From UM-FILTER-49-7 sp964599895 (GTDB taxonomy: Bacteria; Acidobacteriota; Holophagae; Thermotomaculales; Thermotomaculaceae): DNA of 59,310 nucleotides. Below the pieces are notes generated by a model. The model worked only from the letters and a program-made list of their open reading frames with translations, did no database searches and was not told the origin of the DNA. This document shows, one piece after another, positions 16,354 to 25,937 of this stretch. Where the stretch lies: the NCBI GenBank assembly GCA_964599895.1, contig CAZRHT010000008.1:1-59310 (forward strand), given 5' to 3'. Position numbers and translations under genes: made by a program. The number at the start of each line of letters is the position of its first letter. The first letter of the stretch is position 1.

Positions 16354-17508
16354 ATGCCCATTGTAATAATATTTGCTGTTGTTCTCATCGGGATATTGAT
16401 TGGTTTGTTGTTGCGTGGAAAGACCAAGGACCAGACAGACAATCATGATTCTGCCAACTTCTATATGAAAGCTGTTCGATTGATTGACTTACTGCAATCA
16501 GGAGAGCGGGCTGGTGTGGAAAACCTCCTGGCCACCATTATGGAAGAGGATTCTGAGAAGAAAGAAATTTACATTATTTTCGGGAACGTTCTCCGGGAAA
16601 AAGGCTACATCGCGGAGGCTATCAAAGTCCACAAGTCTGTTTTGCATCGCCCTGGTCTTCCGGATAAATTTAAAGGATGGGCGCTGGGGTCACTGGCAGA
16701 AGACTTTCGGCTGGCCGGTATGCTGGAGAGGGCGGTTCGAACATACCGCGACGCATTCAATTTGAATCCGGGAGATACCGGATTGCTGAAGAGGTATGCT
16801 CATCTTTGTAAACAGGTTGGTGACTACGAGAAGCTACTTAGTCTGATGGACGTGATGGCGAAAATCAAAGTGCCCAATGATGACAATTATCGGATGCAAA
16901 TCGCCTTCATTTATAATGAATTGGGTGAACAAGCGCTGAAAGAAGGAGAATTTGTAAAATCGGAAACAAACTTCAGAAAAGCATTAAAGCTGAATGCAAA
17001 GGTATATCCCGCTTATCTGAATCTGGCCAAACTTGTGGTTAAGAAGGGAGAGAAAATAAGTGTGGCTCAGAAACACCTGGAAGAATTGTTCCGACAGGTT
17101 CCAGATAAAGCATATCTGGGCATGGAGCTGTATCTTCAAATTTCGCCGCAGGAATTTGAAGAGTTGTGTCACTCACTGTTGAATCGAAATCCAGAAGATT
17201 GGCGAACCCGTCTGCATCTTTCCCGCTATTATATCCAGCAGGATCGGCCGGACTCGGCCTTCCCTGAGCTGATTGAAGCAATGAAGAGTATGCCCCACGT
17301 GCTGTTAATTCATCAGGAAATATGGAAGTTTCTTATGTTATATCCTGATCGACGGGATGATCTGAAAGAGTATGCAATTCAGACAGACAAAATCATGGTA
17401 TTCAACGCACCGTTCATGTGTGTTGAATGCCGTTATAAATCATCCGAATTTCTATGGAAATGTCCATCCTGTTTTGGATGGAATACTTTCGTGGAATCAA
17501 AAATTTAG
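16354..17508 (+). CDS. lapB: LapB (YciM)-like TPR protein with a rubredoxin-type zinc site
   Basis: 384 residues: an N-terminal membrane helix (IVIIFAVVLIGILIGLLL), a series of TPR repeats through about residue 340, and a C-terminal four-cysteine metal site, CVECRYKSSEFLWKCPSC. This is the LapB layout, in which the rubredoxin-like tail packs on the TPRs and the protein controls LpxC turnover at the inner membrane. A longer frame starting at a TTG is possible but has no ribosome site. Whether this organism degrades LpxC by the same route cannot be seen. Confidence 0.88.
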   Translation: MPIVIIFAVVLIGILIGLLLRGKTKDQTDNHDSANFYMKAVRLIDLLQSGERAGVENLLATIMEEDSEKKEIYIIFGNVLREKGYIAEAIKVHKSVLHRPGLPDKFKGWALGSLAEDFRLAGMLERAVRTYRDAFNLNPGDTGLLKRYAHLCKQVGDYEKLLSLMDVMAKIKVPNDDNYRMQIAFIYNELGEQALKEGEFVKSETNFRKALKLNAKVYPAYLNLAKLVVKKGEKISVAQKHLEELFRQVPDKAYLGMELYLQISPQEFEELCHSLLNRNPEDWRTRLHLSRYYIQQDRPDSAFPELIEAMKSMPHVLLIHQEIWKFLMLYPDRRDDLKEYAIQTDKIMVFNAPFMCVECRYKSSEFLWKCPSCFGWNTFVESKI

Positions 17509-17530
17509 AATTTATTTCTGGAGGAAAAAT

Positions 17531-18517
17531 ATGGAAAAGAGACGCGCGGTTGTTACGGCTACAGGCAGTTACTTCCCACCAAAGATTGTCCCCAACAGTT
17601 TCTTCGAAGGTTATCTGGATACCAACGACGAATGGATAAGGACCCGGACTGGAATCAGTGAACGTCACTATGTAGAAAAAGGGGTCGCGTCATCCGATCT
17701 TGCAGTGGAGGCTTGCAAACGGCTGCTAAAGAAACGGGGAATCGGACCGGAAGAAATCGATGGTATTGTTTTTGGTACAGTTACCCCGGATATGATGTAC
17801 CCCTCCAGTGCTTGCCTGTTGCAGGATAAACTGGGTGCCACAAACGCTTATGGATTTGATCTGTCAGCAGGATGCTGTGGCTTTGTTTTTTCCTATACCA
17901 CAGGGGCGATGATGGTTGAGAGTGGCCGGTATGACAAAGTGCTGGTGGTGGGTGCCGACGTCTGTACGACTTTTCTAGATATGAATGACCGTAATACATG
18001 CATTCTCTTTGGTGATGGGGCCGGTGCTGTGCTTCTTGAACCATCCGGAAAGGATGAAGGTATGCTGGATACAATTCAGCATGTGGACGGCAGTGGTGGA
18101 AAGTTCCTGTATATGGCAGGGGGAGGGTCGTTGAACCCGACTTCCGCTGAGACAGTTGAGCAGAATCTCCATACCGTTCATCAGGAAGGACGAGAAGTGT
18201 TCAAGCATGCGGTAGTGAAAATGGCAGACGTTGCTGTTGAAGTTGTAGAGAAGAATGGTTTTTCTCTTGAAGATGTTGACCTTTTTGTCCCGCATCAGGC
18301 CAACATCAGAATCATTGAATCCGTGGCTAAAAGAATGAAACTTCCAAAGGAAAAAGTGGTAATCAACATAGATAAGTTCGGAAATACAACGGCCGCAACC
18401 ATTCCCTCCTGCCTGGATCAGGCCGTTGAGACAGGGCGACTCAAAAAGGGAGACCTGGTTGTAATAGCCTCTTTTGGGGCGGGATTTACATGGGGAAGCG
18501 CACTCATCCGCTGGTAA
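17531..18517 (+). CDS. fabH: 3-oxoacyl-ACP synthase III
   Basis: 328 residues from the ATG at 17531, which follows GGAGG by 7 bases; the frame is open 53 codons further upstream but that part overlaps lapB and lacks family similarity. The catalytic triad is present: Cys in DLSAGCCGFVF, His in VPHQANIRI and Asn in GNTTAATIPS. The N-terminal DEWIRTRTGISERH is also standard. FabH starts fatty acid synthesis by condensing acetyl-CoA with malonyl-ACP; residues that set starter preference cannot be judged by eye. It follows the lipopolysaccharide genes and precedes rsmD. Confidence 0.96.
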   Translation: MEKRRAVVTATGSYFPPKIVPNSFFEGYLDTNDEWIRTRTGISERHYVEKGVASSDLAVEACKRLLKKRGIGPEEIDGIVFGTVTPDMMYPSSACLLQDKLGATNAYGFDLSAGCCGFVFSYTTGAMMVESGRYDKVLVVGADVCTTFLDMNDRNTCILFGDGAGAVLLEPSGKDEGMLDTIQHVDGSGGKFLYMAGGGSLNPTSAETVEQNLHTVHQEGREVFKHAVVKMADVAVEVVEKNGFSLEDVDLFVPHQANIRIIESVAKRMKLPKEKVVINIDKFGNTTAATIPSCLDQAVETGRLKKGDLVVIASFGAGFTWGSALIRW

Positions 18518-18563
18518 ATGCAGCCTGTGCGCGTTTTTGACAATATAGAAACAGGAGATTGAA

Positions 18564-19130
18564 ACGGGAAAAATACGCGTTTCCGGCGGTGAGTTCAGGG
18601 GTCGATGGCTTCGAGTACCAACCGGACTGGAAATCAGGCCCACAACGGACAAAATCAGACAGGCTGTCTTCAATATCCTCCATGGGGAGATTCAGGGAGC
18701 ATTGTTTATTGATCTGTGCTGCGGGACTGGAATCATGGGAATTGAGGCATTGAGTCGTGGTGCGGATAGGGTTTTGTTTGTTGACCATAGCCGTGAATCG
18801 CGTCAGCTGTTGACCCAAAATATTGAATCACTTCAAGTTTCGGGTACGCGATTTGTGGAAAAGGACGTTCTTCGCTTTCTTGCCACCTTTAAAGAATCGC
18901 CGGAATCCGGTCGTTTGGTCATGTATTTCGATCCACCATACAAAGACAACCGGCTCTATCGCCAGGTTGTCTCCAGTATTGACAGGATGAAACCGGACAG
19001 TCTGATTCTTTTCGTTGAACATAGAGCCCCCCTGGATATAGAGGATCCGGTCCATTTGCGATTATGGAAGCAGAAACGATATGGGAGCACTTGGATATCC
19101 GCGTTTACAACAATTCCTGATTTCTGGTAA
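18564..19130 (+). CDS. rsmD: 16S rRNA (guanine966-N2)-methyltransferase RsmD, apparent ACG start
   Basis: 188 residues if started at 18564. The family N-terminus IRVSGGEFRGRWL and EIRPTTDKIRQAVFNIL are intact, then the SAM site IDLCCGTGIMGIEALSRGA and catalytic DPPY (in YFDPPYKDN). RsmD methylates G966 of 16S rRNA. The frame contains no ATG, GTG or TTG between a stop at 18546 and these conserved residues. AGGAG at 18553-18557 is followed after an ideal 6-base spacer by the codon ACG at 18564, giving a start one residue upstream of KIRVSGG. An ACG initiation codon, or a T-to-C change or sequencing error in an ATG, is the simplest reading. A TTG at 18702 would delete essential parts. Confidence 0.85.
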   Translation, partial: TGKIRVSGGEFRGRWLRVPTGLEIRPTTDKIRQAVFNILHGEIQGALFIDLCCGTGIMGIEALSRGADRVLFVDHSRESRQLLTQNIESLQVSGTRFVEKDVLRFLATFKESPESGRLVMYFDPPYKDNRLYRQVVSSIDRMKPDSLILFVEHRAPLDIEDPVHLRLWKQKRYGSTWISAFTTIPDFW

Positions 19131-19143
19131 GATACGAGATGAA

Positions 19144-21681
19144 ATGAAACAAAGTAACTCGCCACATTTTCAAAAATTATTCTTGAAGGTTGTCCTCAAT
19201 GATTTTTTAGTTAATTCTGTTGCGGGATTTTTTGCTGCGTTGACTCTGTACTTTCTTGAAGTAATCCAGTTAACAAACTTTTTCCACTTCATAGGTCTTG
19301 GCCTTCTTGTCCTGGTTCCCATGTACGGAATCCACATTATTTTCATGTTCTATCATTTAAAGAAGTCATGGATACCAGAAAAGCAGTTTCTGGAAATGGA
19401 TTTGCAGGCGCGAACCTCAAAGCTGAAAGTCCTTCTCGCTATGAGCTTCAGGGGTACGTCTACCATCATTCTGCTTTGGTGTGTGGCTGGAATTTACTCA
19501 TACTATTTCAGCATGATAGCTCCAGGGGTGTCGAGTGTGATGGGCATCCTTGCGTTGGTTACATTTGTCGGTATGTCTCCTATGTCATGGCTGGTTGATT
19601 CGATTGTGACCCGAAGGATTTTAATATCCACGATTAGACGTTATTTGTCCTCATTTCCGGAAAGTTTACTTCAGAGATTCAGTTTCTACAAGATGTCCAG
19701 CATAAACAGAAGTGCGGTGGCCGTCTTCTACCTGTTCATTCTCACCATTTATTTCACACTGATTGGAAATGTGAATTCCTTCAACTCAGTAATGCAGCAG
19801 AAATTGACGGAATTCGGAAATTATCAACTGGAACAGATTACACTAAGAATTAAGGCCGAGTCCCAAAGAAATGAACCATCCCTTGAACGCGTCAGAGAAA
19901 TAATCAAAGAAACCCCGAGTTTTCTGGGTTCACAAATTACGATTGTTCCCAGTGACCTTGTACAAGGCAAACAGCATAACCCTGATGAAATAAAACAGCA
20001 AACTCGATGGATCAGTGCTGAAAAGAAATTACCAGGAATCGGAAGCCTTGTGTTCCGAATCGAGAAAGGAAGCCTTCGCTCTGGAATATTTTTCATTGCA
20101 TTCAATAGAGGAGTCATTGTCCTTTTTCTGCTTTTATTGGGAGTAGGGGCGGCGGTTCTTTTACAGGTAAATCTGGAATTCAAAGGTACACTATCCGTGA
20201 TTAACCGAATTACTGACGAGATGGCATCAGGGAATCTTTCGGATTCGGCACGACTCTATGCCACCGATGAGTTCTGGGGTTTATATCAGAAAATTATCAT
20301 TGTAAAAAACAATGCTGGAAAGGTCATCGGAGATATCCGGGAACACGCCCGGTTATTGAACCAGAATATTCGAGTTGTGGAAGAGGTAAGTCGTTTTCTT
20401 CAGGATCTTTCGGGAGGGCAGAAGCCTCTTGTCAGAAATGCCGGTGATGCCGTTACATTTGTGAATGAATTCGCGGACAGCCTCCAACACTCAATCTCCG
20501 AGTTGTCCTCAATTTCAGAGCGCACCTCCAGCACCGCCGTTGAGTTCGCAGCTTCCATCAGTCAAGTTAAGAACTCCATGGGAAAGCTCGTGAGTATGGC
20601 TGATGCCATTGCCCTTAATGTACGCGAGAACACCTCTTCACTGAAAGATATTTCCTCAGATCTTCGAACGGCCTCAGGAATGACCGGGCAAGTTGAGGAA
20701 AATGTCACGGAAATTCAGGCCTCTCTGGGAAAACGGTTGTCCATCCTGGAAGACAGTAGATTTGCAATTGACAGGAAAATAGAAGCTACAGGTTCCATTG
20801 TGCAGAACTTCAAAGAAGTTGGAAATCATCTGGAAAAACTAAACGCTATGTATGTAGATTACCTGAAATCAAAGACAATTTTAGGTAAAGAAATTGGTCG
20901 TATAGAGTCAATTAGCCGTATTATGGATGATTTTATTGATCAGGCCGGCATTCTGGCTTTAAACGCTGCTATTCTTGCAGCAAGGAATGATTCTCTTGAC
21001 TCTGGATTTGGCGTTATCGCCGATGAAATCAAGGAGCTTGCAGAGAGAACAGGGGCGTCCACGGGAAAAATCAAAACCATTGTGAATAATACAACCCAAC
21101 AGCTCTCCGGCATGGAAGAGAGAACAATTGGTGCCAAAGTTGAATTTCGCCGAACAAAGGATTTATTGAAAGAGATTCTCACTGTTCAGAAAACCAGATC
21201 TGATGAGCTGAAGGATGAAGCCAATCGCATGCAGGCCCTACTTGAAGACACCGGACAAGATAAGACACAGATAGGAACGATACTGGATACGGTTCGCTTG
21301 TTGAAAAGCCAGATCGCTAAAACGGGTGGAATATTGGCTGAGAAGTTGACGGCCACGGAAAAATCGATGGAAACCTCTGATAAAATGAAGGAAATGGCTG
21401 GGCAGGTGATGAATGCCGCTCAGGAACAAACGGTGGGGGCAAACCAGATTGCCGGGGCCTCGGAATCAATCCGTGACCTGTCCTCTGATGCGAAAAATGC
21501 ATCTGAGAAAGTTAAGGAAGCTTTGCAGGACATTGTTCAACTGATACAGACAATAGAAGGCAACTCTGAAGAGATTCGACTTAAATCAGACACCTTGCGA
21601 GAGGTGGTCGATGATTTTTCCAGTGAACTCACGTCATTGTCAACTGCAATTGCCAGATTCAAACTACCGGATAACAAATGA
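19144..21681 (+). CDS. Divergent methyl-accepting chemotaxis-like protein
   Basis: 845 residues. About five membrane helices lie in the first 210 residues, then an extracytoplasmic part of about 90 residues, another helix (VIVLFLLLLGVGAAVLL) and a HAMP-like stretch. The long cytoplasmic helical region contains a tip, ILALNAAILAARNDSLDSG, and GVIADEIKELAERT, clearly derived from the chemoreceptor hairpin tip, normally NAAIEAARAGE. The Glu in AAIEAAR is Leu here and the Glu in ARAGE is changed, so contact with CheA/CheW or trimer formation may be altered. No che genes are in the window. The ATG at 19144 is preferred since an upstream start would lie inside rsmD. The signal sensed is unknown. 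Confidence 0.8.
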   Translation: MKQSNSPHFQKLFLKVVLNDFLVNSVAGFFAALTLYFLEVIQLTNFFHFIGLGLLVLVPMYGIHIIFMFYHLKKSWIPEKQFLEMDLQARTSKLKVLLAMSFRGTSTIILLWCVAGIYSYYFSMIAPGVSSVMGILALVTFVGMSPMSWLVDSIVTRRILISTIRRYLSSFPESLLQRFSFYKMSSINRSAVAVFYLFILTIYFTLIGNVNSFNSVMQQKLTEFGNYQLEQITLRIKAESQRNEPSLERVREIIKETPSFLGSQITIVPSDLVQGKQHNPDEIKQQTRWISAEKKLPGIGSLVFRIEKGSLRSGIFFIAFNRGVIVLFLLLLGVGAAVLLQVNLEFKGTLSVINRITDEMASGNLSDSARLYATDEFWGLYQKIIIVKNNAGKVIGDIREHARLLNQNIRVVEEVSRFLQDLSGGQKPLVRNAGDAVTFVNEFADSLQHSISELSSISERTSSTAVEFAASISQVKNSMGKLVSMADAIALNVRENTSSLKDISSDLRTASGMTGQVEENVTEIQASLGKRLSILEDSRFAIDRKIEATGSIVQNFKEVGNHLEKLNAMYVDYLKSKTILGKEIGRIESISRIMDDFIDQAGILALNAAILAARNDSLDSGFGVIADEIKELAERTGASTGKIKTIVNNTTQQLSGMEERTIGAKVEFRRTKDLLKEILTVQKTRSDELKDEANRMQALLEDTGQDKTQIGTILDTVRLLKSQIAKTGGILAEKLTATEKSMETSDKMKEMAGQVMNAAQEQTVGANQIAGASESIRDLSSDAKNASEKVKEALQDIVQLIQTIEGNSEEIRLKSDTLREVVDDFSSELTSLSTAIARFKLPDNK

Positions 21682-24110
21682 CTGCGTGGAATTGCGCTTC
21701 CTTCAGAAGCCTCTTGAAAGAAAACATACTTCTAATGGACGGTGCTTACGGCACTCTTTTGTCTTCTCATCTGGATGGGACGGACAGCATTGAGGAACTG
21801 AACATAAGAAAACCCGATGTTGTTCAGGGCATTCACCAACAATATGCTGACGCTGGAGCAGATATCGTTAAATCCAACACATTCGGGATTTTTCACTCCA
21901 TTTTCCGGGGAAAATTAGAAGTGGACAAAGGCCTTGAAATAGTAGATATCGGTGTCAAATTATTGTCAGACGTTTACTCAAAGCGGGATATGATTCGAGT
22001 CGCCAGTTTTGGAGCTATGACAGGGGGCATGTGGGGATACTCTGACAGAGAAGCCGCATTGATACAGAGAGTATACCGTCTGGCTGCTGAAAAGGCGCTC
22101 TCAGCAGGCGCCCAGGCCATCCTTCTGGAAACGTTCTCTGACCTCCTGGAGATGAGTATTGCAATGAATGCTATCCGCTCCATTTCCGCAGACCTCCCTT
22201 TGATCTGTCAGTTCACATTTCAGAATGGCGGCATTACATTGAGTGGGTCCGGAGCCGCCAATGGAGCGATCATGCTTGAATCTCTTTACGCGGATGTTAT
22301 CGGCGTAAACTGCTCTACCGGACCACACGGCATTCTACCTCATGTTGAAACCTTGAGCCAGTTTTCCAGTGGTGCAATTTCTATGGCTCCGAATGCGGGT
22401 CTGCCGCAGATAGTGAATGGTAAAGCGAACTATCCGGACGTAATAAATGAAATGATCGAATTATTGCCCCGGGCACTGGAATTGGGGGTTAGGATTTTCG
22501 GAACATGCTGTGGTTCTACGCCGAGCTATACAGCAGCGCTTCGAAGAGAAATTGATCTAATTCCAGTGGACAAAAGAATTGCCAAGAAAAGAGAAGTCCC
22601 CGACGTTGTGAGTTCCAGCCATCATCTATATGATTTCCGAAACTCATCTTTTTTGGCCGTTGGTGAACGCCTAAATTTATCCGGGAATCGCACCTTCCTC
22701 AAGCGGTTCCAGAATGATTCAGATACCGCGATATTATCTGAGCTTAATCGTCAGACAGCTGCCGGTTATACAGACGCTGTTGACATCAATCTGGATGCAA
22801 TAGCGAATGAAAATCACTCAGTGTGGCGAGACACAGTATTGTTGCTGGAACGTGAGAACGCGCCAATTCTCTCCATTGATACGCTGTATCCCAATCTGAT
22901 GGAAGATGCCGCTTTTCTGGTGGCGGGAAAACCTGTTTACAATTCCACAGATCTTACTGAAAAGCGATTTTCCAGGATGGCTGAACTTTATCACCGTCAC
23001 CGTGGCCTGATTGTAGCGCTATTGATGACGGGAAACCGTCTGCCCAAAACCCTGGCCCAGCGTAGGGAAGCTTTGGAAATATTGGACAGGCTCCTTGCCA
23101 CCTATAAGATTCCCGCCTCAGATGTCCTGGTGGATCCTCTCGCCTTGTCTCTTGCAACTGGAGTGAATCAGTTCGAAATGGTTCAGAAAATTGTTGAGAA
23201 AACCAGTTATAAAACGATCATAGGACTATCAAATTTTTCCCATGGACTTGCGGACAGAAGTCGAATGAACGCGTTTCTCCTTGGACAGTTGATGAAAAGT
23301 GGTCTCTCGGCTGGGATTGTGGATACTGCCGATCCCAATATTTGTGCCACAATCCGCCTTGGAAACGCTCTATTCCATGGTGAACCGATGATGCGGGACG
23401 AAAAAGATAGCATTGAATTCCCTGAACCATTTCCGGAAGTCGGAAAAGCCCTCCTGGGCGCAGATTCCGATACAATTCTTGAAATTCTTGCGCAAAACAG
23501 CGAGCAATATGGCTCTAATTTTGTGTTTCTGGAAAAGGTCGTATCGCCGAAAATGGAAAGAATCGGAGAGGCATTTGAAGAAGGAAAGCTCTTTCTTCCC
23601 CAGCTGATTGTAGCCGGCGAGACAATGAAAAAGCTATTGAAGGCAATGAACAAAGATGGCCTTCCGGAAGTGAGTGGAGAAGAAGCTCATCCGGTACTCT
23701 TTTTTACCGTTCAGAACGATATTCATGACATTGGAAAAAACATTGTTATGTCGGTTCTTCAAGGCTTTGGAATTGTCACTGAAGATGGCGGAGTAGACAG
23801 GAGTCCGGATGAAATCGTGGAACTGACGAGGTCAAAGCAAGCGGGTGCCGTGGGATTGTCTGCGTTGATGACCACCAGTCTGCATTCCATGAAGCTAACT
23901 GTCAGACAGTTGAAGAAAGAGCTGCCCGAGGTTCCGGTTCTGGTTGGTGGCGCTGTGGTTACAAGACGATATGCAGAGGAAATCGGAGCCGATGGATATG
24001 GCAAGACTGCATTTGAAGCTGTTCACATGCTTCGCAGATTAAGTCCGGGAGCTGCTCAAAGCGGATCTTCATCGGATTCCGCAACCGGAAATATGGAGAT
24101 TCAAAAATGA
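21678..24110 (+). CDS. metH: Cobalamin-dependent methionine synthase (MetH) lacking the reactivation domain
   Basis: 810 residues. Domain 1 (about 1-300) is the homocysteine methyltransferase with zinc ligands GVNCSTGP and FGTCCGST. Domain 2 (about 315-560) resembles the pterin-binding domain but begins VGERLNLSGNRTF, where most have GERTN. Domain 3 (about 580-790) is the B12 module with the base-off ligand in NDIHDIGKNIV, where His binds cobalt. The SAM-dependent activation domain at the C-terminus of E. coli MetH (1227 residues) is missing, so a separate protein must reactivate the cofactor, as in several bacteria with short MetH. The gene overlaps the chemoreceptor-like gene by four bases. 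Confidence 0.93.
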   Translation: MTAWNCASFRSLLKENILLMDGAYGTLLSSHLDGTDSIEELNIRKPDVVQGIHQQYADAGADIVKSNTFGIFHSIFRGKLEVDKGLEIVDIGVKLLSDVYSKRDMIRVASFGAMTGGMWGYSDREAALIQRVYRLAAEKALSAGAQAILLETFSDLLEMSIAMNAIRSISADLPLICQFTFQNGGITLSGSGAANGAIMLESLYADVIGVNCSTGPHGILPHVETLSQFSSGAISMAPNAGLPQIVNGKANYPDVINEMIELLPRALELGVRIFGTCCGSTPSYTAALRREIDLIPVDKRIAKKREVPDVVSSSHHLYDFRNSSFLAVGERLNLSGNRTFLKRFQNDSDTAILSELNRQTAAGYTDAVDINLDAIANENHSVWRDTVLLLERENAPILSIDTLYPNLMEDAAFLVAGKPVYNSTDLTEKRFSRMAELYHRHRGLIVALLMTGNRLPKTLAQRREALEILDRLLATYKIPASDVLVDPLALSLATGVNQFEMVQKIVEKTSYKTIIGLSNFSHGLADRSRMNAFLLGQLMKSGLSAGIVDTADPNICATIRLGNALFHGEPMMRDEKDSIEFPEPFPEVGKALLGADSDTILEILAQNSEQYGSNFVFLEKVVSPKMERIGEAFEEGKLFLPQLIVAGETMKKLLKAMNKDGLPEVSGEEAHPVLFFTVQNDIHDIGKNIVMSVLQGFGIVTEDGGVDRSPDEIVELTRSKQAGAVGLSALMTTSLHSMKLTVRQLKKELPEVPVLVGGAVVTRRYAEEIGADGYGKTAFEAVHMLRRLSPGAAQSGSSSDSATGNMEIQK

Positions 24111-24736
24111 AATTCAATTATTTAATGTTTGTTATGATTCTGGTTCTTGCCGGAAGTGTTTTTTGTTGTCAGAGAGCATTTGGATCTGAAGTGTTGAAGT
24201 ATGAGGATGATCAAGGCCGTCTCATCCTTGTCGATTCTCCCGCCAAAATTCCAGCACGTTATCGCAATCGTGTTGAATCTGTCCCCACGGGCAAAGAGGC
24301 TGAAGAATTGAATGTCGAACTGACAAAAATGGTCCTGAAGGGTGGAAGTGCAGCTGATTTGAATCGTTTTTTCATCAAATATCTTTTTTTGAATCGTTGG
24401 ACAGCGATTCTGGTTTCCCTCTTTATTCTTGCATTTCTCCTACCTGTTTTCTTCAGAAATTCACTTTCAAGGATGAGCATTCTCGTTTCTCTCTTGTTCC
24501 TGTTTCTGGTCTTTCATCTGGTAGTGTTTGTGCCAAAACTTCAAGAACGGGTTTACAGATTTTCCGGGATTGTGCGCCATATGAGTGGGATTTCGCTCCC
24601 CGTTGAGACGGGAATCCGGCACAAGGTATTAACCTATCGAATTCATTCAGAAGCATTACCCCTCATTCCTCTGAACATTTATGCTCAAGTTCTTGAATTG
24701 AGGAAACTTCAAAGTGAGTTTCAGGTTCAAAAATGA
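24107..24736 (+). CDS. Membrane protein with an exported N-terminal DUF4124-like segment
   Basis: 209 residues. A probable signal peptide (about 1-26) is followed by VLKYEDDQGRLILVDSPAKIP, similar to the short beta motif of DUF4124 proteins, which often sit at the N-terminus of envelope proteins. Two membrane helices follow (AILVSLFILAFLLPVFF and MSILVSLLFLFLVFHLVVFV), then a basic C-terminal tail. I do not recognise the family as a whole. It overlaps metH and hemW by four bases on each side, so it is a real, co-translated gene. Confidence 0.65.
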   Translation: MKFNYLMFVMILVLAGSVFCCQRAFGSEVLKYEDDQGRLILVDSPAKIPARYRNRVESVPTGKEAEELNVELTKMVLKGGSAADLNRFFIKYLFLNRWTAILVSLFILAFLLPVFFRNSLSRMSILVSLLFLFLVFHLVVFVPKLQERVYRFSGIVRHMSGISLPVETGIRHKVLTYRIHSEALPLIPLNIYAQVLELRKLQSEFQVQK

Positions 24737-25812
24737 ATGGTGGCGTTTACGTCCATGTTCCATTCTGCCTCTCCCGTTGCCGATATTGCTCATTTTACAG
24801 TGTCACGGGCCAGGATGTTCCGGATTCAAGCGAATATGCTCGGGCTATTTTGAATCATCTTTCCACATTTGAACTTGCGGAATCCATAGACTTTAATACA
24901 GTTTATTTTGGAGGTGGTACGCCAAGTATCATGCCGGTTTCCTTTTTTGATGAAGTTATCGAAGGTATTTCTGCATCCGTTTCCCTGGGAGATGAACTTG
25001 AGATAACGATTGAAATGAATCCGGAAGACATTACATCGGACTATCTGAAGGATTTGAAACATGCCGGTATTAACCGAATCAGCATCGGTGTTCAGTCTTC
25101 AGCTGATCCTGTTTTGCAAAAACTGAATCGAACCCACACCTCAGAGCAGGCAGTTTCAGCCATTCTTACTGCGGCAGAGTTTTTTTCAAATGTTTCATGC
25201 GATCTGATTATCGGAATAATCGGAGAATCAGGAATAGCAAGTAATATACTGAATAAACTTCCCATTTCTGAATTATCTCATCTCTCACTTTACATGCTGG
25301 ACGGAAAAAAGAATGACAGACTTGCTGCAGAGAGTGATCATACGGCTGATCTATACATGGAACTTTGTGGCAGGTTGGAGAATTATGGGCTCAAGCAATA
25401 CGAAATTTCTAACTTTGCCAGGGAAGGAATGGAATCTGTTCATAATCTGCATTACTGGAGGGGAAACCCATATATCGGATTGGGACCCTCAGCACATTCT
25501 CTCCTGTATCCGTATCGGATCTGGGATCATAGTGGATTGGACCGCTTTCTGAAAGGTGAGTTCAAATCAGGACGAATGGAATACAGTAAATCCCTTTTTG
25601 TCACGGAAATGGTGATGTTGGCTTTACGTTTAAATAAAGGAGCCAGGCAGGCAGATTTTGAAAGGAACTATGGAACAGACCTGTTCAAAGAGTTTGGCTG
25701 GCTATGCGACAGGTTTCCCGATCTTATTGTTCGGGACAGGGACGGAATTTTCTTAACTCTTAAGGGCATGCTGCTTTCCAATGAAATATTTCAGGAGTTG
25801 CTGGAACCGTAG
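24733..25812 (+). CDS. hemW: HemW-like radical SAM protein
   Basis: 359 residues. The radical SAM cluster motif Cys12-x3-Cys16-x2-Cys19 occurs in VPFCLSRCRYCSF, and FGGGTPSIMP, EITIEMNPED and RISIGVQS follow in the order seen in HemW/HemN-like proteins. LKQYEISNFAREG and GLGPSAHS are typical of HemW, which is thought to act as a heme chaperone rather than as coproporphyrinogen dehydrogenase. Bacteria often misannotate these as HemN. It is the last gene of the long plus-strand run. Confidence 0.88.
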   Translation: MNGGVYVHVPFCLSRCRYCSFYSVTGQDVPDSSEYARAILNHLSTFELAESIDFNTVYFGGGTPSIMPVSFFDEVIEGISASVSLGDELEITIEMNPEDITSDYLKDLKHAGINRISIGVQSSADPVLQKLNRTHTSEQAVSAILTAAEFFSNVSCDLIIGIIGESGIASNILNKLPISELSHLSLYMLDGKKNDRLAAESDHTADLYMELCGRLENYGLKQYEISNFAREGMESVHNLHYWRGNPYIGLGPSAHSLLYPYRIWDHSGLDRFLKGEFKSGRMEYSKSLFVTEMVMLALRLNKGARQADFERNYGTDLFKEFGWLCDRFPDLIVRDRDGIFLTLKGMLLSNEIFQELLEP

Positions 25813-25937
25813 TTTTTAACACTCTTTTATGTGCAGGATCGAAAACTCAGCGACCTGGCTGTGAAGCCGCAATATCCGATTTCTTTGCGTCCGGGAAATC
25901 CACTCACACTTGTTCTGGGTGTACTCAAAACAAAACA

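Noticed and set aside
17975..18673. 232-codon open frame on the minus strand
   Set aside because: Antisense to fabH and rsmD, both of which are well supported; the translation has no recognisable motif.
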